A DNA stretch of 5,714 nucleotides from Burkholderiales bacterium (GTDB taxonomy: Bacteria; Pseudomonadota; Gammaproteobacteria; Burkholderiales; Burkholderiaceae_E), in contig JAIYAG010000033.1 of the NCBI GenBank assembly GCA_027489195.1, positions 1-5,714 of the forward strand, given 5' to 3'. The notes under the pieces were generated by a model. That model worked only from the letters and a program-made list of their open reading frames with translations, was not told the origin of the DNA and ran no database searches. A program made the translations under genes and the position numbers. Shown here piece after piece: positions 5,260 through 5,714 of this stretch; positions within the stretch are counted from its first letter, which is position 1, and each line of letters begins with the position of its first letter.

Positions 5260-5714
5260 ATGGCCCTCGATCCCCAGGTGCGCGCGCTGCTCGACCGGCT
5301 GGTCGTCGGCCGCCCGACGCTGAACCTGCTGCCGGTCGACGTGGGCCGGCGCGCGTACGCCGAGTCCTCGGCGAAGCTGATCCCCAAGCCCGCCGAGCCG
5401 GTCGGCGTCGAGGACCGTTCGATCGACGGCCCTGCGGGCCCGCTGCGGGTGCGCGTCTACACCCCGGTCGGAAACGGTGACGGCGCGCGTGCGCTGGTGG
5501 TGTTCTTCCACGGCGGGGGCTGGGTGGTCTGCGACCTCGACACCCACGATGCGGTGTGCCGGCGCCTCGTCCTGGGCAGCGGCGCGGTCGTGGTGTCGGT
5601 CGACTACCGGCTCGCGCCCGAGCACCGCTTTCCCGCCGCGCCTCAAGGCTGCAGCACCACCCGCCCGACCACCCGGCCCGCCGCGAGGTCCTCGAGCGAG
5701 CGGTTGACCTCGGC
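5260..5714 (+). CDS. HSL-type (family IV) alpha/beta hydrolase, broken after about residue 127
   Basis: The frame is open from ATG 5260 to the window edge, but only codons 1-127 (to about 5640) look like the family. The N-terminal cap part is followed by an oxyanion-hole motif HGGGW at residues 84-88 and by DYRLAPEHRFPAA at 115-127, both diagnostic of hormone-sensitive-lipase-like esterases. Family members are about 300-320 residues, and the nucleophile motif (GDSAGG), acidic residue and catalytic His would come later; none is present. After FPAA the frame enters sequence that is the antisense of an alcohol dehydrogenase 3' end (residues 128-151 read PQGCSTTRPTT and so on), which is not hydrolase-like. 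The piece shown here cannot form an active site. Either a rearrangement broke the gene or the contig is mis-joined at about 5640. The gene starts 14 bp after the alcohol dehydrogenase stop, with a weak AAGG upstream. Confidence 0.8.
   Translation, partial: MALDPQVRALLDRLVVGRPTLNLLPVDVGRRAYAESSAKLIPKPAEPVGVEDRSIDGPAGPLRVRVYTPVGNGDGARALVVFFHGGGWVVCDLDTHDAVCRRLVLGSGAVVVSVDYRLAPEHRFPAAPQGCSTTRPTTRPAARSSSERLTS
5643..5714 (-). CDS. Second alcohol dehydrogenase, C-terminal fragment (runs off the right edge)
   Basis: On the minus strand, bases 5714 down to 5643 encode 23 residues plus TGA, identical to the C-terminus of the enzyme at 4175-5245 (AEVNRSLEDL ... VVLQP). Seven codons differ, all synonymously (two Ala, two Gly, one Arg, one Val, one Pro). 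This pattern is expected of a real, selected homolog from a related genome or a paralog, not of a copying error. The rest of the gene lies beyond the window. Its stop is only about 2 bp from the point where hydrolase homology ends on the other strand. There is no terminator between them. Confidence 0.8.
   Translation of the reverse strand, partial: AEVNRSLEDLAAGRVVGRVVLQP

Noticed and set aside
5643..5714. Terminal inverted repeat of a mobile element
   Set aside because: The two arms are coding 3' ends of homologous dehydrogenases with synonymous differences only, and no transposase or target duplication is seen.

Overview
The window is a very GC-rich stretch (roughly 70% by eye) with gene content and protein style typical of Betaproteobacteria, most likely Burkholderiales. 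It carries six gene pieces on the plus strand and one short gene fragment on the minus strand. Both ends are cut: the first gene lacks its 5' part, and the last plus-strand gene is broken near the right edge. The right edge looks like a contig end or a rearrangement junction.

Left part (1-2200): the C-terminal half of the ribosome-associated ABC-F ATPase EttA (1-597) is followed by a membrane-anchored AsmA/DUF748-like envelope protein (654-1814) and a small stand-alone GIY-YIG domain protein (1830-2162). All are tightly spaced and co-directional, and could be one transcript. The EttA and GIY-YIG stop codons both lie in short tandem repeats, with periods of 20 bp and 11 bp. Each repeat unit contains an overlapping start/stop (GTGA or ATGA). 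Because both periods are 2 mod 3, each start opens a tiny ORF that ends exactly at the stop of the next unit. The result is a stop/start 'ladder' through all three frames. The first ladder ends on the GTG start of the DUF748-like gene. The second gives three successive MKQA peptides and ends before a promoter. This is the most unusual pattern in the window.

Middle (2200-4130): a good sigma70-type promoter (CTGACA-N17-TACACT) precedes a two-TM sensor histidine kinase (2277-4079). A 12-bp palindrome starts at the last base of the -35 box and otherwise lies in the spacer, and a C10 homopolymer lies in the predicted 5' UTR. The kinase has no receiver domain, and no response regulator is visible next to it.

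Right part (4130-5714): a zinc-dependent medium-chain alcohol dehydrogenase with a strong ribosome binding site (4175-5245) is followed 14 bp later by an HSL-type alpha/beta hydrolase (from 5260). Hydrolase similarity stops abruptly near 5640. The remaining bases are, on the minus strand, the last 23 codons plus stop of a second alcohol dehydrogenase. Its peptide is identical to the C-terminus of the one at 4175-5245, but it differs at seven synonymous third positions. It is therefore a diverged homolog joined in inverted orientation, not an exact fold-back copy.

No tRNA, rRNA, CRISPR array, transposase or convincing intrinsic terminator was seen. No gap longer than about 115 bases lies between genes.
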